From positions 1 to 64,000 of the forward strand of contig NZ_RCHJ01000015.1 in assembly GCF_004011805.1 (NCBI RefSeq): 64,000 bases of DNA, given 5' to 3'. Made by a program: the position numbers and the translations under genes. The notes under the pieces are model-generated. The model made no database searches. It had not been told where the DNA came from and saw nothing but the letters and a program-made list of their open reading frames with translations. Numbering within the stretch: position 1 is the first letter of the stretch; every line of letters starts with the position of its first letter. Of this stretch, positions 46,418 to 54,808 are shown piece by piece. The DNA is from Piscinibacter defluvii (GTDB taxonomy: Bacteria; Pseudomonadota; Gammaproteobacteria; Burkholderiales; Burkholderiaceae_C).

Positions 46418-47602
46418 GTGACCGACGACGACCTGAACGTGCCCGAGGAACCGCTGCACCTGTCCGAGCCCGACGTCGGCGAGGTCGAACGCGAACTGGT
46501 GCAGGCCGCGCTCGCGCAGCCGCGGCTCTCCGCGGGCCGCATGGTGGAACACTTCGAGCAGCGCTTCGCCGCGCACGCGGGCCGCGCGCACGGGGTCGCT
46601 GTGGCCAGCGGCACCCTGGGCACCCTGCTGCTGCTGCGCGCGCAGGGCCTCGGGCCCGGCGACACCGTGATGGCCTCGCCCTACGGCTGGCACCAGGTGC
46701 CGCACGCGATCGCGCTCGCCGGCGCGACGCCGCTCTTCACCGAGATCGACTACTGGTCCGGCTGCGCCGACCCGGTGCGCGCCGAGCCGCTGCTCGGGCC
46801 GCAGGTCAAGGCCGCGATCGTCGGCAACGTCAACGGCCACCCGGCCGCGTGGGCGGCCTGGCAGCGCCTGGCCACGCAGCACGGCCTGTTCCTGATCGAG
46901 GACTCGACCGAGGCGATCGGCTCGGTCTATGCCGGCACGCGCGTCGGCGGCTTCGGCGACGCCGCGGTGTTCGACTTCTCGCAACCTTCGGCGCTGTGTT
47001 GCGGCGAGGGTGGCATGGTCGTCACCGACGACGAGGCGCTCGCACGCGAGCTGCGCACCCTGCGCGCGCGCAGCCTGGCGGACCGCCGCTCGGTCTCGAT
47101 CGGTGCGCGCGTGCCGCTGCAGTGCGGCCTCTCCGAGCTCGCCGCCGCGCTCGGCGCTGCGCAGCTCGCGCGCCTGCCCGAGCTGCTCGAGCGGCGCCAG
47201 CAGGTCGAGGCCTGGTACCTCGAGCAGATGCGCAGCTTCGAGGGCATCAAGCCGCCCTACGTCGGGCCGGACGTCGACGCGGTGCACTGGATGCTCTACG
47301 TCGTGCACCTCGGCAAGCGCTTCACCGCGAGCGCCTGCGACCAGATCGTCGAGGACCTGGCCGAGGAGGACATCGAGGCCGCGCGCTACTGCCAGCCGCT
47401 GCACCAGCAGTTCCACTACCAGCAGCCGGGCGCCGCCGAGGGCGGCGCCCGGCGCGGCCAGTTCCCGCTCACCGAGCGCATCGCCGACCGCGCGATCGCG
47501 CTGCCCTTCCATGCCGGGCTGACGGCCGACCACGTGAAGTTCATCGTCAAGACGATGAAGGACTCGTCGGTCAACGTCGGCGCCGGCGCCGCCATCTACT
47601 GA
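46418..47602 (+). CDS. DegT/DnrJ/EryC1-fold protein lacking the PLP lysine
   Basis: A 394-residue protein of the sugar-aminotransferase fold family. The fold pattern is clear: VASGTLGTLLLLRAQGLGPGDTVMASPYGWHQVPHAIALAGATPLFTEID, FLIEDSTEAIGSVYAGTRVGGFGDAAVFDF, then GEGGMVVTDDEALARELRTLRARS. At the site where the family has the PLP-binding Lys (pattern F..T-K-x-L..GEGG) this protein reads SQPSALCCGEGG, so the Lys is Ser. It therefore cannot form the usual internal aldimine and is probably a binding or regulatory protein. A pair of Cys stands nearby. It lies in the nifB unit; the nif role is unknown. Confidence 0.85.
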   Translation: MTDDDLNVPEEPLHLSEPDVGEVERELVQAALAQPRLSAGRMVEHFEQRFAAHAGRAHGVAVASGTLGTLLLLRAQGLGPGDTVMASPYGWHQVPHAIALAGATPLFTEIDYWSGCADPVRAEPLLGPQVKAAIVGNVNGHPAAWAAWQRLATQHGLFLIEDSTEAIGSVYAGTRVGGFGDAAVFDFSQPSALCCGEGGMVVTDDEALARELRTLRARSLADRRSVSIGARVPLQCGLSELAAALGAAQLARLPELLERRQQVEAWYLEQMRSFEGIKPPYVGPDVDAVHWMLYVVHLGKRFTASACDQIVEDLAEEDIEAARYCQPLHQQFHYQQPGAAEGGARRGQFPLTERIADRAIALPFHAGLTADHVKFIVKTMKDSSVNVGAGAAIY

Positions 47603-47610
47603 GAACCGCG

Positions 47611-48450
47611 ATGACGACCACCTTCGACCACCTGCCGCCGCAAGTCGCCGCCGGCCTTGCGGCGGGCACGCTCGCGCCCTACCTCGGCCCGGGCCTGCTC
47701 TCGCTGTGCGAGGGGCCGCTGCCCCCCGCCGACCCGCTCGCGCTCGCCGCAACGCTTGCGGCGCGCAGCTCGGTGCCGGGCAAGATCCGCACGCGGGTCA
47801 CGGCGGTGGCGCAGTTCATCGAGAACTTCAAGCACCGCAAGACGCTCGTCGGCCTGATGGGCGAGGCCTTCGCCACCGCGCCGGCCCCGTCGCCGCTGCA
47901 CCGCTGGCTGGCCGCGCTGCCCGCGCCGCTGATCGTCGACACCTGGTACGACGACACGATGCGCCGGGCGCTCGCCGCGCGCAGCGACTGGGCCGAGGTG
48001 CAGGGCCTGAGCCAGAGCGAACACTTCGGCAGCTGGACCGGCTGGTATGGTGCCGACGGCACGGCCGTCGAGGGGCCGGTGGCCGCGCGCACCGTGTTCT
48101 ACAAGCCCTGGGGCGGCCACGCGCCGGCGGCGAACTACCTGGTGTCGGACAGCGACTTCGTCGAGGTGCTGACCGAGATCGACATCCAGACGCCGATCCC
48201 GGCGCTCGTGCAGCAGCGCCGCGCGTCGCTCGGCTTCGTGTTCCTCGGCTGCCGCTTCAACGACCAGCTGCCGCGGGCCTTCGCACGCCAGATCACCAAG
48301 CGCAGCGGCGGCCCGCACTACGCCGTGCTGCCCGGCGAGCCCACCCGCATGGAGCGCCGCTTCCTCGAGGAAGCCGGCATCACCCGCATCGACCTGCCGC
48401 TGGCCGAGGTGGCCGCGGCGCTGACCGGCCAGCACGCCGTGGCCGCCTGA
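47611..48450 (+). CDS. SIR2-like protein in the nif cluster
   Basis: A 279-residue protein that resembles SIR2-type NAD-binding folds: LAAGTLAPYLGPGLLSL at the N-terminus (in place of the GAGxS loop), PLHRWLAALPAPLIVDTWYDD (the TTNYD-like strand), KPWGGHAPAANYLVSDSDFVEV (the K.HG..DP..LV-like segment) and GFVFLGCRFNDQLPR. SIR2 domains cleave NAD+ or deacylate proteins; whether this one is active is unclear. Homologues occur in other nif regions. It follows the DegT-fold gene by eight bases and precedes a ferredoxin gene. Confidence 0.72.
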   Translation: MTTTFDHLPPQVAAGLAAGTLAPYLGPGLLSLCEGPLPPADPLALAATLAARSSVPGKIRTRVTAVAQFIENFKHRKTLVGLMGEAFATAPAPSPLHRWLAALPAPLIVDTWYDDTMRRALAARSDWAEVQGLSQSEHFGSWTGWYGADGTAVEGPVAARTVFYKPWGGHAPAANYLVSDSDFVEVLTEIDIQTPIPALVQQRRASLGFVFLGCRFNDQLPRAFARQITKRSGGPHYAVLPGEPTRMERRFLEEAGITRIDLPLAEVAAALTGQHAVAA

Positions 48451-48468
48451 GAACGGAGCCCCACCACC

Positions 48469-48774
48469 ATGACGACCCTCACCCTGCTGCCGGCCGGCAA
48501 GACCTTCGAGGTCGCCTCCGGCATCTCGCTGCTCAAGGCCATGCTCGACGCCGGCGTTCAGCTCGCCACCAAGTGCGGCGGCAACGCCAGCTGCGGCGCC
48601 TGCCACGTGTTCATCCAGGAGGGGCGCAAGACGGTCTCGCGCACCACGCCGGCCGAGAACGCCAAGCTCGACACGCTCGTCGGCGTGGGCAGCAAGTCGC
48701 GCCTCGCGTGCCAGGTGGTGCTGGGCACCGAGCCGGTGACGGTGGAACTGCCCGGCGCGCTCTCGGGCTACTGA
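48469..48774 (+). CDS. [2Fe-2S] ferredoxin
   Basis: A 101-residue plant-type ferredoxin: KCGGNASCGACHVFI gives three Cys ligands (CX5CX2C) and RLACQVVLG the fourth. It probably delivers electrons in nitrogen fixation or cluster assembly; FdxD-like proteins with this role are known. It lies 18 bases after the SIR2-like gene and 18 before the HepT-like gene. Confidence 0.9.
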   Translation: MTTLTLLPAGKTFEVASGISLLKAMLDAGVQLATKCGGNASCGACHVFIQEGRKTVSRTTPAENAKLDTLVGVGSKSRLACQVVLGTEPVTVELPGALSGY

Positions 48775-48792
48775 GCGCCCGGCCGCGACGGC

Positions 48793-49161
48793 ATGTACCA
48801 GCGCTCGCTCCACGACATCGTCGTCGACACCGGCCGCGCGATCCAGACGCTCACGAGGGAGATGCAGGGCGAGGACGAGCTCTTCGCCAGCACGCTCACG
48901 CTGCGCGCCGTCGAGGCGCAGCTGTTGATCATGGCCCACACGCTGGGCAACGTGACCCCGCTGCTGCACCGCCGCCTCGCGCCGCTGGACTGGAACGGCT
49001 GGGCCGCGCTGCACGACAAGCTGCGCCGCGGCGTCCAGCCGCGCCGCGAGGAGATCTGGTATGCGGTCAGCGCCCTGGTGCCGCAGACCTTGGCGTTGCT
49101 GGAGGCGCTGCGCAAGCGCGAGCCGGGCTTGTTCGCGTGGGACTTCTCAGCCGGAGCCTGA
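48793..49161 (+). CDS. HepT-like (HEPN/DUF86) helical protein, RNase motif absent
   Basis: A 122-residue helical protein with HepT/DUF86-like pattern: YQRSLHDIVVDTGRAIQTL, RAVEAQLLIMAHTLGNV, LDWNGWAALHDKLRRGVQP and EEIWYAVSALVPQTLALLEALR. In HepT toxins the third element holds the Rx4-6H RNase motif (RN...H); here it reads WNGWAALHDKL with no Arg at the right distance, so it should not be an active RNase. There is no adjacent MntA-type nucleotidyltransferase antitoxin. It is the last gene of the first nif unit. Confidence 0.65.
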   Translation: MYQRSLHDIVVDTGRAIQTLTREMQGEDELFASTLTLRAVEAQLLIMAHTLGNVTPLLHRRLAPLDWNGWAALHDKLRRGVQPRREEIWYAVSALVPQTLALLEALRKREPGLFAWDFSAGA

Positions 49162-49320
49162 GCAAGGCCGGCTCCCGACCCGTGCCGCCCGGGCACACCC
49201 ACGGCGGGCGTTGTTCTCGCACAGGCTCGATCCGGAACGGTCGCCCGACACCTGCACGCCCGGCGCGCGGCCAGGGTGCACCCTGTCGTCTCACCGAGGA
49301 AGTGCCCGGGCAGGGCATCG

Positions 49321-50541
49321 TCACGTCAACCAGTGGCGGAGTCGGTCATAGACCTCGGTGCTGGACAGCAAGTCAAGGTGACCAGTCTCGAATACCACCG
49401 CCTGACGGTCCGGATCGAATGCGAGGCACCGCTCAGGGTTCTCGTGCTGGCCCAGCGCGCTGGCAACCGGGACCAGGCCATCGCCCAGGAGCCGGCTCTT
49501 GAGGTGACCGCCCGACGGCCCCAGGCTCGCGGCGATGGCATAGCAGCGGGTCCGTTCCGGCAGAGGCACGGGCGTGAACTCGTGCGTGCCGAACTGGTCG
49601 GGCGGGACGTTGACGATGTTCCCATGCCGCAGGTCATTGATGCCGGCGCTGCGAACCTTGCCCAGGCGTGCCAGGGGCGCCGCATAGGGCAGGGCCGCGA
49701 GCAGCCGGTCGACGCCGTGACCGGCGCGCTCGAGCGGCGCACCCTGGTGCGGCGTGCCCAGGCAGACCAGGTCGTTCAGCCGCGCAGGCCAGCGCAGGGC
49801 GTTGCGCTGGATGAGGGCGCCGTGGTGCAACGCGCTGCGCGCGACGAGTCCGCCCATGCTGTGCCCGATCATCACCAGGCGCTCGATCGGCACCGGCCAC
49901 CCGTCGTAGAGCTGTTCCATCAAGGCGGCCAGGATGCGGCCATTGGTCGACACGCTCAGACCGCTGTTGTAGTGAAGGTAGACCGGCGTGTATCCAAGGT
50001 CCCGAGCCAGCGCCTCGCCATGATCGTGATCGGCACGACGCCACTGCAGGTCGTTCATGCACAGCCCGTGCAGGAGTACGGCCACCCTCGGTGTCGCGCC
50101 GACAAGTCGCGAACGCAGCGCGTACCGCTCCATCGGCAGCGGCTGACCGGCACGACGAAATGCCATGGTGATCGCCAGCGGGTTGTCGGTTGCGGCCAGG
50201 TGGTCGCCGAGCACGCCGTTGAGCGCCGCCACGATGGCCTCCCGTTCGGGCCGCGGCGGCTGGCGTGGATCCGTGGCGGCAAGCGCCGGTGCCAGCCAGC
50301 CGAGCAGGGCTTCTGCCGTGCCGCCGACCACGCGTGTGACGCCGCGCACCGATTGATAGACCACACCCGTGATGCCGCCCGCGCGTTCTGCCGGCGGATC
50401 ATCATCACGGCTGGCAATCCGCAGCGGGTTGGCGATGCGCGCATGCATCGCCTCGACCAGGCTCGTCAAGCCCGAGACGGCATCCGCGGTCAGTCGCACG
50501 GCGCCGCGCAGATCGGCAGCTTGCAGCAGAGGTTGTGTCAT
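49321..50541 (-). CDS. Alpha/beta hydrolase (PGAP1/lipase-like)
   Basis: A 406-residue predicted hydrolase. The oxyanion strand AVLLHGLCMNDLQW, the nucleophile elbow MIGHSMGGLVARS (Ser in GHSMG) and a late His (FETGHLDLL) form a plausible catalytic triad with an Asp in LLGDGLVPVAS. The N-terminal ~150 residues are an unassigned helical region. No signal peptide is seen. It is convergent with the HepT-like gene and appears unrelated to nitrogen fixation. Start at 50541 (ATG); the region between it and the cold-shock gene is the shared promoter area. Confidence 0.8.
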   Translation of the reverse strand: MTQPLLQAADLRGAVRLTADAVSGLTSLVEAMHARIANPLRIASRDDDPPAERAGGITGVVYQSVRGVTRVVGGTAEALLGWLAPALAATDPRQPPRPEREAIVAALNGVLGDHLAATDNPLAITMAFRRAGQPLPMERYALRSRLVGATPRVAVLLHGLCMNDLQWRRADHDHGEALARDLGYTPVYLHYNSGLSVSTNGRILAALMEQLYDGWPVPIERLVMIGHSMGGLVARSALHHGALIQRNALRWPARLNDLVCLGTPHQGAPLERAGHGVDRLLAALPYAAPLARLGKVRSAGINDLRHGNIVNVPPDQFGTHEFTPVPLPERTRCYAIAASLGPSGGHLKSRLLGDGLVPVASALGQHENPERCLAFDPDRQAVVFETGHLDLLSSTEVYDRLRHWLT

Positions 50542-50849
50542 GGGGCAGTGTGCGCGCTGCCCGGCTGCGCCGCAAGTCGTCGAAGCGCGCCGGCTTGTCT
50601 GACCCGAAGCGGGCCACACCGCACAGGCGCCGGTTCACATGGCCGGCGCCGAGGTGCCGGAAAAGAAAGTGCGGCACTGGGCGCCGCTTTCCTGTACCAT
50701 GGCTGGGCTGAAATGCACGAGACCATCCGATCCTAGGTCTTCGCTCCTCAACGGCGTTCTGCCGGCGGTCGAATCCCCTCTTGAAGATTTTCTTGGCGTC
50801 TCTTCGCCTGGCGCGCTGTTGCGTCCGGCAACTTCGAAAGGATTTCGAT
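50542..50849 (+). other. Upstream region and probable long leader of the cold-shock gene
   Basis: About 300 bases between two divergent genes. The last ~170 bases (from ~50680) probably form the untranslated leader of the cold-shock mRNA, as is usual for csp genes; AAAGGA lies just before the ATG. A near-palindrome GAAAGTGCGGCACTGGGCGCCGCTTTC occurs around 50664-50690. No clear -35/-10 pair can be picked. Confidence 0.35.
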
Positions 50850-51062
50850 ATGACTACCCAAACCGGCACCGTGAAGTGGTTCAACGAGGGCAAGGGCTTC
50901 GGCTTCATCGCCCCCGACGACGGCGGCAAGGACCTGTTCGCCCACTTCAAGGAGATCCAGGGCAGCGGCTTCAAGACGCTGACCGAGAACCAGCGCGTGG
51001 AGTTCGAGGTGACCCAGGGCCAGAAGGGGCCGCAGGCCTCGAGGATCCGCAGCCTCGGCTGA
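50850..51062 (+). CDS. Cold-shock domain protein (CspA family)
   Basis: A 70-residue nucleic-acid-binding protein: [22 protein letters not shown] holds RNP1 (KGFGFI), and [11 protein letters not shown] holds RNP2 (LFAHF in place of VFVHF). It binds single-stranded RNA/DNA as an RNA chaperone. The ATG follows AAAGGA with good spacing. A strong terminator follows. Unlike classic CspA, the second aromatic motif has Ala for Val. Confidence 0.95.
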   Translation: MTTQTGTVKWFNEGKGFGFIAPDDGGKDLFAHFKEIQGSGFKTLTENQRVEFEVTQGQKGPQASRIRSLG

Positions 51063-51113
51063 CACCCCTGCACGATCCGCCGAAGGTCGGGCATGACCCG
51101 GCCTTCATCGACG

Positions 51114-51139
51114 AAAGCGCGGCCTGGCCGCGCTTTTGT
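51114..51139 (+). terminator. Rho-independent terminator after the cold-shock gene
   Basis: A 9-bp stem AAAGCGCGG / CCGCGCTTT with a CCTGG loop and a short T-rich tail (TTTTGTC). It ends the cold-shock transcript about 50 bases after the stop. Confidence 0.75.
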
Positions 51140-51160
51140 CCTTCTGCCCAAGGGGTCCGC

Positions 51161-51451
51161 ATGAAGAATCTCCAGGAAGCCACCGAGCGGATCTGCGAAC
51201 TCAAGGGCAGCCTGGTCGCGCTCGATGCGCTGGTGCCGGCGCTGATCGATGCACTTCCGCCGTCGGCACGCGAGACGATGCTGGCCATCTTCGAGGCCCG
51301 TGCGGAAGCGGCGCGAACGGTGCTGCTGCACGCCGACATCTCGGACGTCGTCCTGTCGACGTTCGAGCGCGATGTCGAGCGCAATCGCGAGCTGCTCCGG
51401 CTCAAGCGGCCTGCAGGCGCGTCCTCAACGCGCCGCGCCGGGTCTGCCTGA
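51161..51451 (+). CDS. Unknown small helical protein
   Basis: A 96-residue protein with two long amphipathic helices (LQEATERICELKGSLVALDALVPALIDALP and ARETMLAIFEARAEAARTVLLHA) and a basic C-terminal tail. No family recognised. It has AAGGGG upstream of the ATG and follows the cold-shock terminator. It may be an independent small gene. Confidence 0.55.
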   Translation: MKNLQEATERICELKGSLVALDALVPALIDALPPSARETMLAIFEARAEAARTVLLHADISDVVLSTFERDVERNRELLRLKRPAGASSTRRAGSA

Positions 51452-51480
51452 GGGTGGCGGCGCCGGCAGGGGGCGCCGGA

Positions 51481-52542
51481 TCACGGGCTGTCAGCGGTGA
51501 GCGTGAGCAGGATGTCGGCGTACCACGCGCAATTGAGTCCGAGCGACTCGTCTTGAGCGACGTCGCGGGTCGCCATGTCCATGCGGCTCGAGTGCACGCC
51601 CAGCAAGCACCACCGGGGAGCGCCATCGTTGGCGGATTCGGCCCTGGCCAGCACGGGTGACCCGCTGCTGCCACGGTGCATGCGTGCATCGGTGAGGAAG
51701 AAGCCCTGGCCCTGGAATCGCACGCCGAAGTGAGAGGCGATGCTCGCCTGGCGTACCACCGGCAGGTGGTGCACCGTGTCGAAGAAGCCGAGCGGAAAGC
51801 CTGGGATCGCCAGCCGGTCGCCCACCTCGAACAGGTCGAACGCAACCGACAGGTGCTGCGGACCGAAGGCCTGGACCACGCTGCTCGAAGGCATGGCATT
51901 GCGGTCCAGTTCGAGTGCGGCCACGTCGACTTCCCCGCCGCTGTCGCGCGCCTGACGCCAGACGGCGGCTCCCTCGCGATACAGCAGGATGGACAGCGTG
52001 GCCAGCCGCGTCAGGTCCCGCTGGTCGGTGTGCACCTGGATCTCGATGCGGTCGGGGGCATGCCCGCTGGGGGCATCGAACAGCACATGCCGGCTGGTGA
52101 CGAGGAACAGGCGGCCGTCGCGCTCGAAGAAGAAACCACTGGCCGAGGTCAGGCCCGTGGCGCCCGCGAACGTGAGCACGCGGGTGACGCCGAAGAGCGT
52201 CTCGTCCCGCACGCGGCCGCGCTCGGCCACGCTGCCTGCCGGTCCGTCCGGAGGCTCCTTGAACGACTCTTGCGCGACGCGGCCCTGCTCCCACGCGTCG
52301 CGGCGGCTGGCCCACATCGCCTGGCTCTCCCCGGTCGATGGAGGCTGATTGATGGCATCGAGCATCGGATTCGCCTCCCGGGGCTCGCCGCGTGCGGCCG
52401 CCTTTGCGCCCTGACGCTGCAACTCGGCGCTCTCGCTGTCCCTGCTGCCGGCCGCGGCACGCGGTGCCGCGAGCAAGGAGGGGTCGGGCGCAGCCTCGGC
52501 CGGCGGGGCGGCGGCCTCGTGATCCGGTGGATCGGAAGACAT
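51481..52542 (-). CDS. Trypsin-like serine protease
   Basis: A 353-residue protein with a trypsin-like peptidase domain in the C-terminal two-thirds. The triad can be assigned: His in LVTSRHVLFD, Asp in EVDVAALELD, Ser in HRGSSGSPVL. The ~120 N-terminal residues are Pro/Ala-rich and probably disordered. No signal peptide is visible, so it may act in the cytoplasm. The ATG at 52542 follows TGGAG. It is transcribed toward the unknown gene at 51161 and separated from fmdB by about 270 bases. Confidence 0.82.
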   Translation of the reverse strand: MSSDPPDHEAAAPPAEAAPDPSLLAAPRAAAGSRDSESAELQRQGAKAAARGEPREANPMLDAINQPPSTGESQAMWASRRDAWEQGRVAQESFKEPPDGPAGSVAERGRVRDETLFGVTRVLTFAGATGLTSASGFFFERDGRLFLVTSRHVLFDAPSGHAPDRIEIQVHTDQRDLTRLATLSILLYREGAAVWRQARDSGGEVDVAALELDRNAMPSSSVVQAFGPQHLSVAFDLFEVGDRLAIPGFPLGFFDTVHHLPVVRQASIASHFGVRFQGQGFFLTDARMHRGSSGSPVLARAESANDGAPRWCLLGVHSSRMDMATRDVAQDESLGLNCAWYADILLTLTADSP

Positions 52543-52816
52543 CGGGCAACTCCAGTCGAGGACTGTCCCGTCAGGGGCGACGCTTCCGCCGGTGGCGCTC
52601 CAAGGGGGGCATGGTGGGGCGGCATCGCTTCGACAGTCGCCCCGTGGACGGCATCGTACCCGATGGGTCCGGCCGAGCTTCGACGATGGACGATGCGGCT
52701 GTCCGGAGAAGCAGGGCCGGGCCGCTGGCGCTGCCCATGGCGGGCCGTCTCCGGGCACATGTTCCAGCCATTCCGTCACGCCGACGGCCCTGGCGGCGCC
52801 AGACCGGCCGAGGCCG

Positions 52817-53053
52817 CTACTTCGGCAACTTCGCCCGCTCTGCCTTCGAGTAGTGGCTGAAGTGCCCTTCCTTCGCGGCCTGCCGCCGCGCGCCCGCGAT
52901 CAGCGCGGCACTGGTTCCGGCCGGTGCGATGCGCGACAGCTGCCGCTCGACGGTCGTCGCCCGGCAATGCGGGCAGGCCGGCACGGTGCCGGAGCGCACC
53001 AGCAGCTCGAAATCGGCGTGGCAGGCGGGGCAGTGGTAGTCGTACAGGGGCAT
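52817..53053 (-). CDS. FmdB-type zinc-ribbon protein
   Basis: A 78-residue protein with the FmdB N-terminus MPLYDYHCPACHADFELLV and a second CPHC (two CxxC pairs, a zinc ribbon). The basic C-terminus is poorly conserved. FmdB-family proteins are putative regulators with no firm role. It starts 11 bases after draG and so is the last gene of the haemoglobin-draT-draG transcript. Confidence 0.88.
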   Translation of the reverse strand: MPLYDYHCPACHADFELLVRSGTVPACPHCRATTVERQLSRIAPAGTSAALIAGARRQAAKEGHFSHYSKAERAKLPK

Positions 53054-53064
53054 GGCCGGGGTCC

Positions 53065-53991
53065 TCAGCAGGAAGTCGGGTCGAGAGCGAGCGCGAGCAG
53101 CGAACTGGCCTGGTCGGTCACGGCGCGTCGGGTCGCGGCGTCGAGCCGTGCGAGCCAGCGCGCCGGCAGGGCCTGCACGCCGTGGCGCGCACCCATCAGC
53201 ATGCCGACCAGCGCGCCGGTGGTGTCGGCGTCGTCGCCGCGGTTGACGGTCCACACCATCGCGGGCTCGGGCTCGTCGTGGGTCAGGAAGGCGTGCAGCA
53301 CGGTCTGCACCGTGTCCACCACGTAGCCGCTGGCACGACCGGGGTAGGGCATGCAGGCGAACACGGGCCACTGCAGCAGCCAGCGGGTGGCCCGGGTGCG
53401 CACGGCGTCGATGTCCTCGCCGCGCAGCAGCGCGCGGGTCAGGTGGCCGAGGCCGAGCACCGCGGCGTCCGAGAGCGGATGGTGGTGCGTGATCCTTGCC
53501 TGCGCGAGCGCCACGCGTTCGAACGCCGCATCGTCGCCGAGCGTGGCGATCACCGTCGGCAGGTTGCGCATCAGCGCGCCGTTGCCCGCGTCGCCCTCGT
53601 TGGGCGCGCCCTGCAGGCTGCCGTCGGCGAGGTAGCGCTGGATGCCACGCCGGCAGGTGTTGCCGCAGTCCACCGGCTTGCCGCGCCACCAGTGCACGAA
53701 GTGCTCGGCGACGAGCGTGGTGTCGAACGGGCGGCCGCGGCGTTCGCCCTCGAGCAGCGCATCGCCGAGCGCGAGGCTCATCGTGGTGTCGTCGGTCACC
53801 GCACCGGGCGGCAGCTTCAACCAGCCGCCGCCGGTGATCTGGTCATGCAGCCCACCTTCGCGCGCGAAGCGGTGCGCGATCTCGCGCGGGGTCATGAACT
53901 CCACCGTCGCGCCGAGGGCATCGCCGAGCGCGAGGCCGAGGTAGGCACCCAGGCAGCGGTCGAGCAGGCGGTGCGGCGACTCAGGGGCCAT
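53065..53991 (-). CDS. draG: ADP-ribosyl-[dinitrogen reductase] hydrolase DraG
   Basis: A 308-residue ADP-ribosylglycohydrolase that reactivates NifH by removing ADP-ribose from its modified Arg. The di-manganese site residues are visible: LGDALGATVEF, GAVTDDTTMSLAL and the C-terminal NRGDDADTTGALVG. Length is as in characterised DraG. It overlaps draT by 11 bases. Control is normally by GlnB-type sequestration, not visible here. Confidence 0.95.
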   Translation of the reverse strand: MAPESPHRLLDRCLGAYLGLALGDALGATVEFMTPREIAHRFAREGGLHDQITGGGWLKLPPGAVTDDTTMSLALGDALLEGERRGRPFDTTLVAEHFVHWWRGKPVDCGNTCRRGIQRYLADGSLQGAPNEGDAGNGALMRNLPTVIATLGDDAAFERVALAQARITHHHPLSDAAVLGLGHLTRALLRGEDIDAVRTRATRWLLQWPVFACMPYPGRASGYVVDTVQTVLHAFLTHDEPEPAMVWTVNRGDDADTTGALVGMLMGARHGVQALPARWLARLDAATRRAVTDQASSLLALALDPTSC

Positions 53992-54808
53992 AGCTGACCT
54001 CCACCTCGTAGTCGCCGCCCAGCGCGAGCACCTCGGATTCGCCGCTGAGCGAGGAGGTCGCCAGCAGCCCGGGCACCAGCAGCAGCTTCGCGAGCGGCAC
54101 CCGGGCGCGCATCACCCAGTCGCCGAAGCACTCGGCCGTCTCGCGCTCGCGCGTGAAGGAGACCAGGTTGTTCAGCCGCACGGTGCAGCGCCGCGCGCGC
54201 AGCGAGCCGGCCACCACCTGCGCCTCGCAGTCGCGGCTGCCGCGCCAGAGCGTCGCGTGCGTCCCGTCGCCCAGCAAGGCGAAGCGCGCCAGCATCCACT
54301 GGCAGAACTCGAACAGCAGGTCGAGCTGCTGGAAGATGCTGTTGTTGTGGTAGCGGCTCGCGGCCTTCTGCTCGAGGTAGGCCACCCAGGCCGGCGAGGG
54401 AAAGTGCGCCAGCGGTGCGCCGTGAAAGGCGGGAACGAGGCCGAAGCGGCTCTCCACCCAGCCCTTGAGCACGGCGCCGGCCGGGCCGTTGGCGTCCAGC
54501 CCCCAGCCCTGCAACAGCTTCAGGTAGCTCGAGCGCCAGCGGCGCCGCTCGGGATGCGCAGGCGCATCGCCGGCGGGCCTGGCGAGGCCGAAGGCGACCG
54601 TCATGTAGTGCTCGAACACCTCGCGCGCCGCCTCCGGCGTGGCGCAGCGCGCGAGCAGGGCGAACAGGCCGCGGTTGCCCTCGCGCGCACCGCTGACATG
54701 CAGCGGCTGCGGGTGTGCATTGAACGCGGCGGAGGCGAGCACGCCGGCCGGCACGCCGACGAGATTCGTCGTGAACCAGCGCTGCGGCTGCTCGCCATGG
54801 TCACTCAC
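53981..54808 (-). CDS. draT: NAD+-dinitrogen-reductase ADP-ribosyltransferase DraT
   Basis: A 275-residue DraT that transfers ADP-ribose from NAD+ to the NifH Arg (Arg102 in the NifH of this window) and so switches nitrogenase off on ammonium or energy loss. Family pattern: TTNLVGVPAGVLASAAFNAHPQPLHVSGAREGNRGLF at the N-terminus, SRYHNNSIFQQLDLLFEFCQWML in the middle, and LWRGSRD...NNLVSFTRERETAECFGDWVM near the C-terminus (ART-like R-S-E region). It overlaps the upstream gene by four bases and draG by 11. Confidence 0.95.
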   Translation of the reverse strand: MSDHGEQPQRWFTTNLVGVPAGVLASAAFNAHPQPLHVSGAREGNRGLFALLARCATPEAAREVFEHYMTVAFGLARPAGDAPAHPERRRWRSSYLKLLQGWGLDANGPAGAVLKGWVESRFGLVPAFHGAPLAHFPSPAWVAYLEQKAASRYHNNSIFQQLDLLFEFCQWMLARFALLGDGTHATLWRGSRDCEAQVVAGSLRARRCTVRLNNLVSFTRERETAECFGDWVMRARVPLAKLLLVPGLLATSSLSGESEVLALGGDYEVEVSYGP

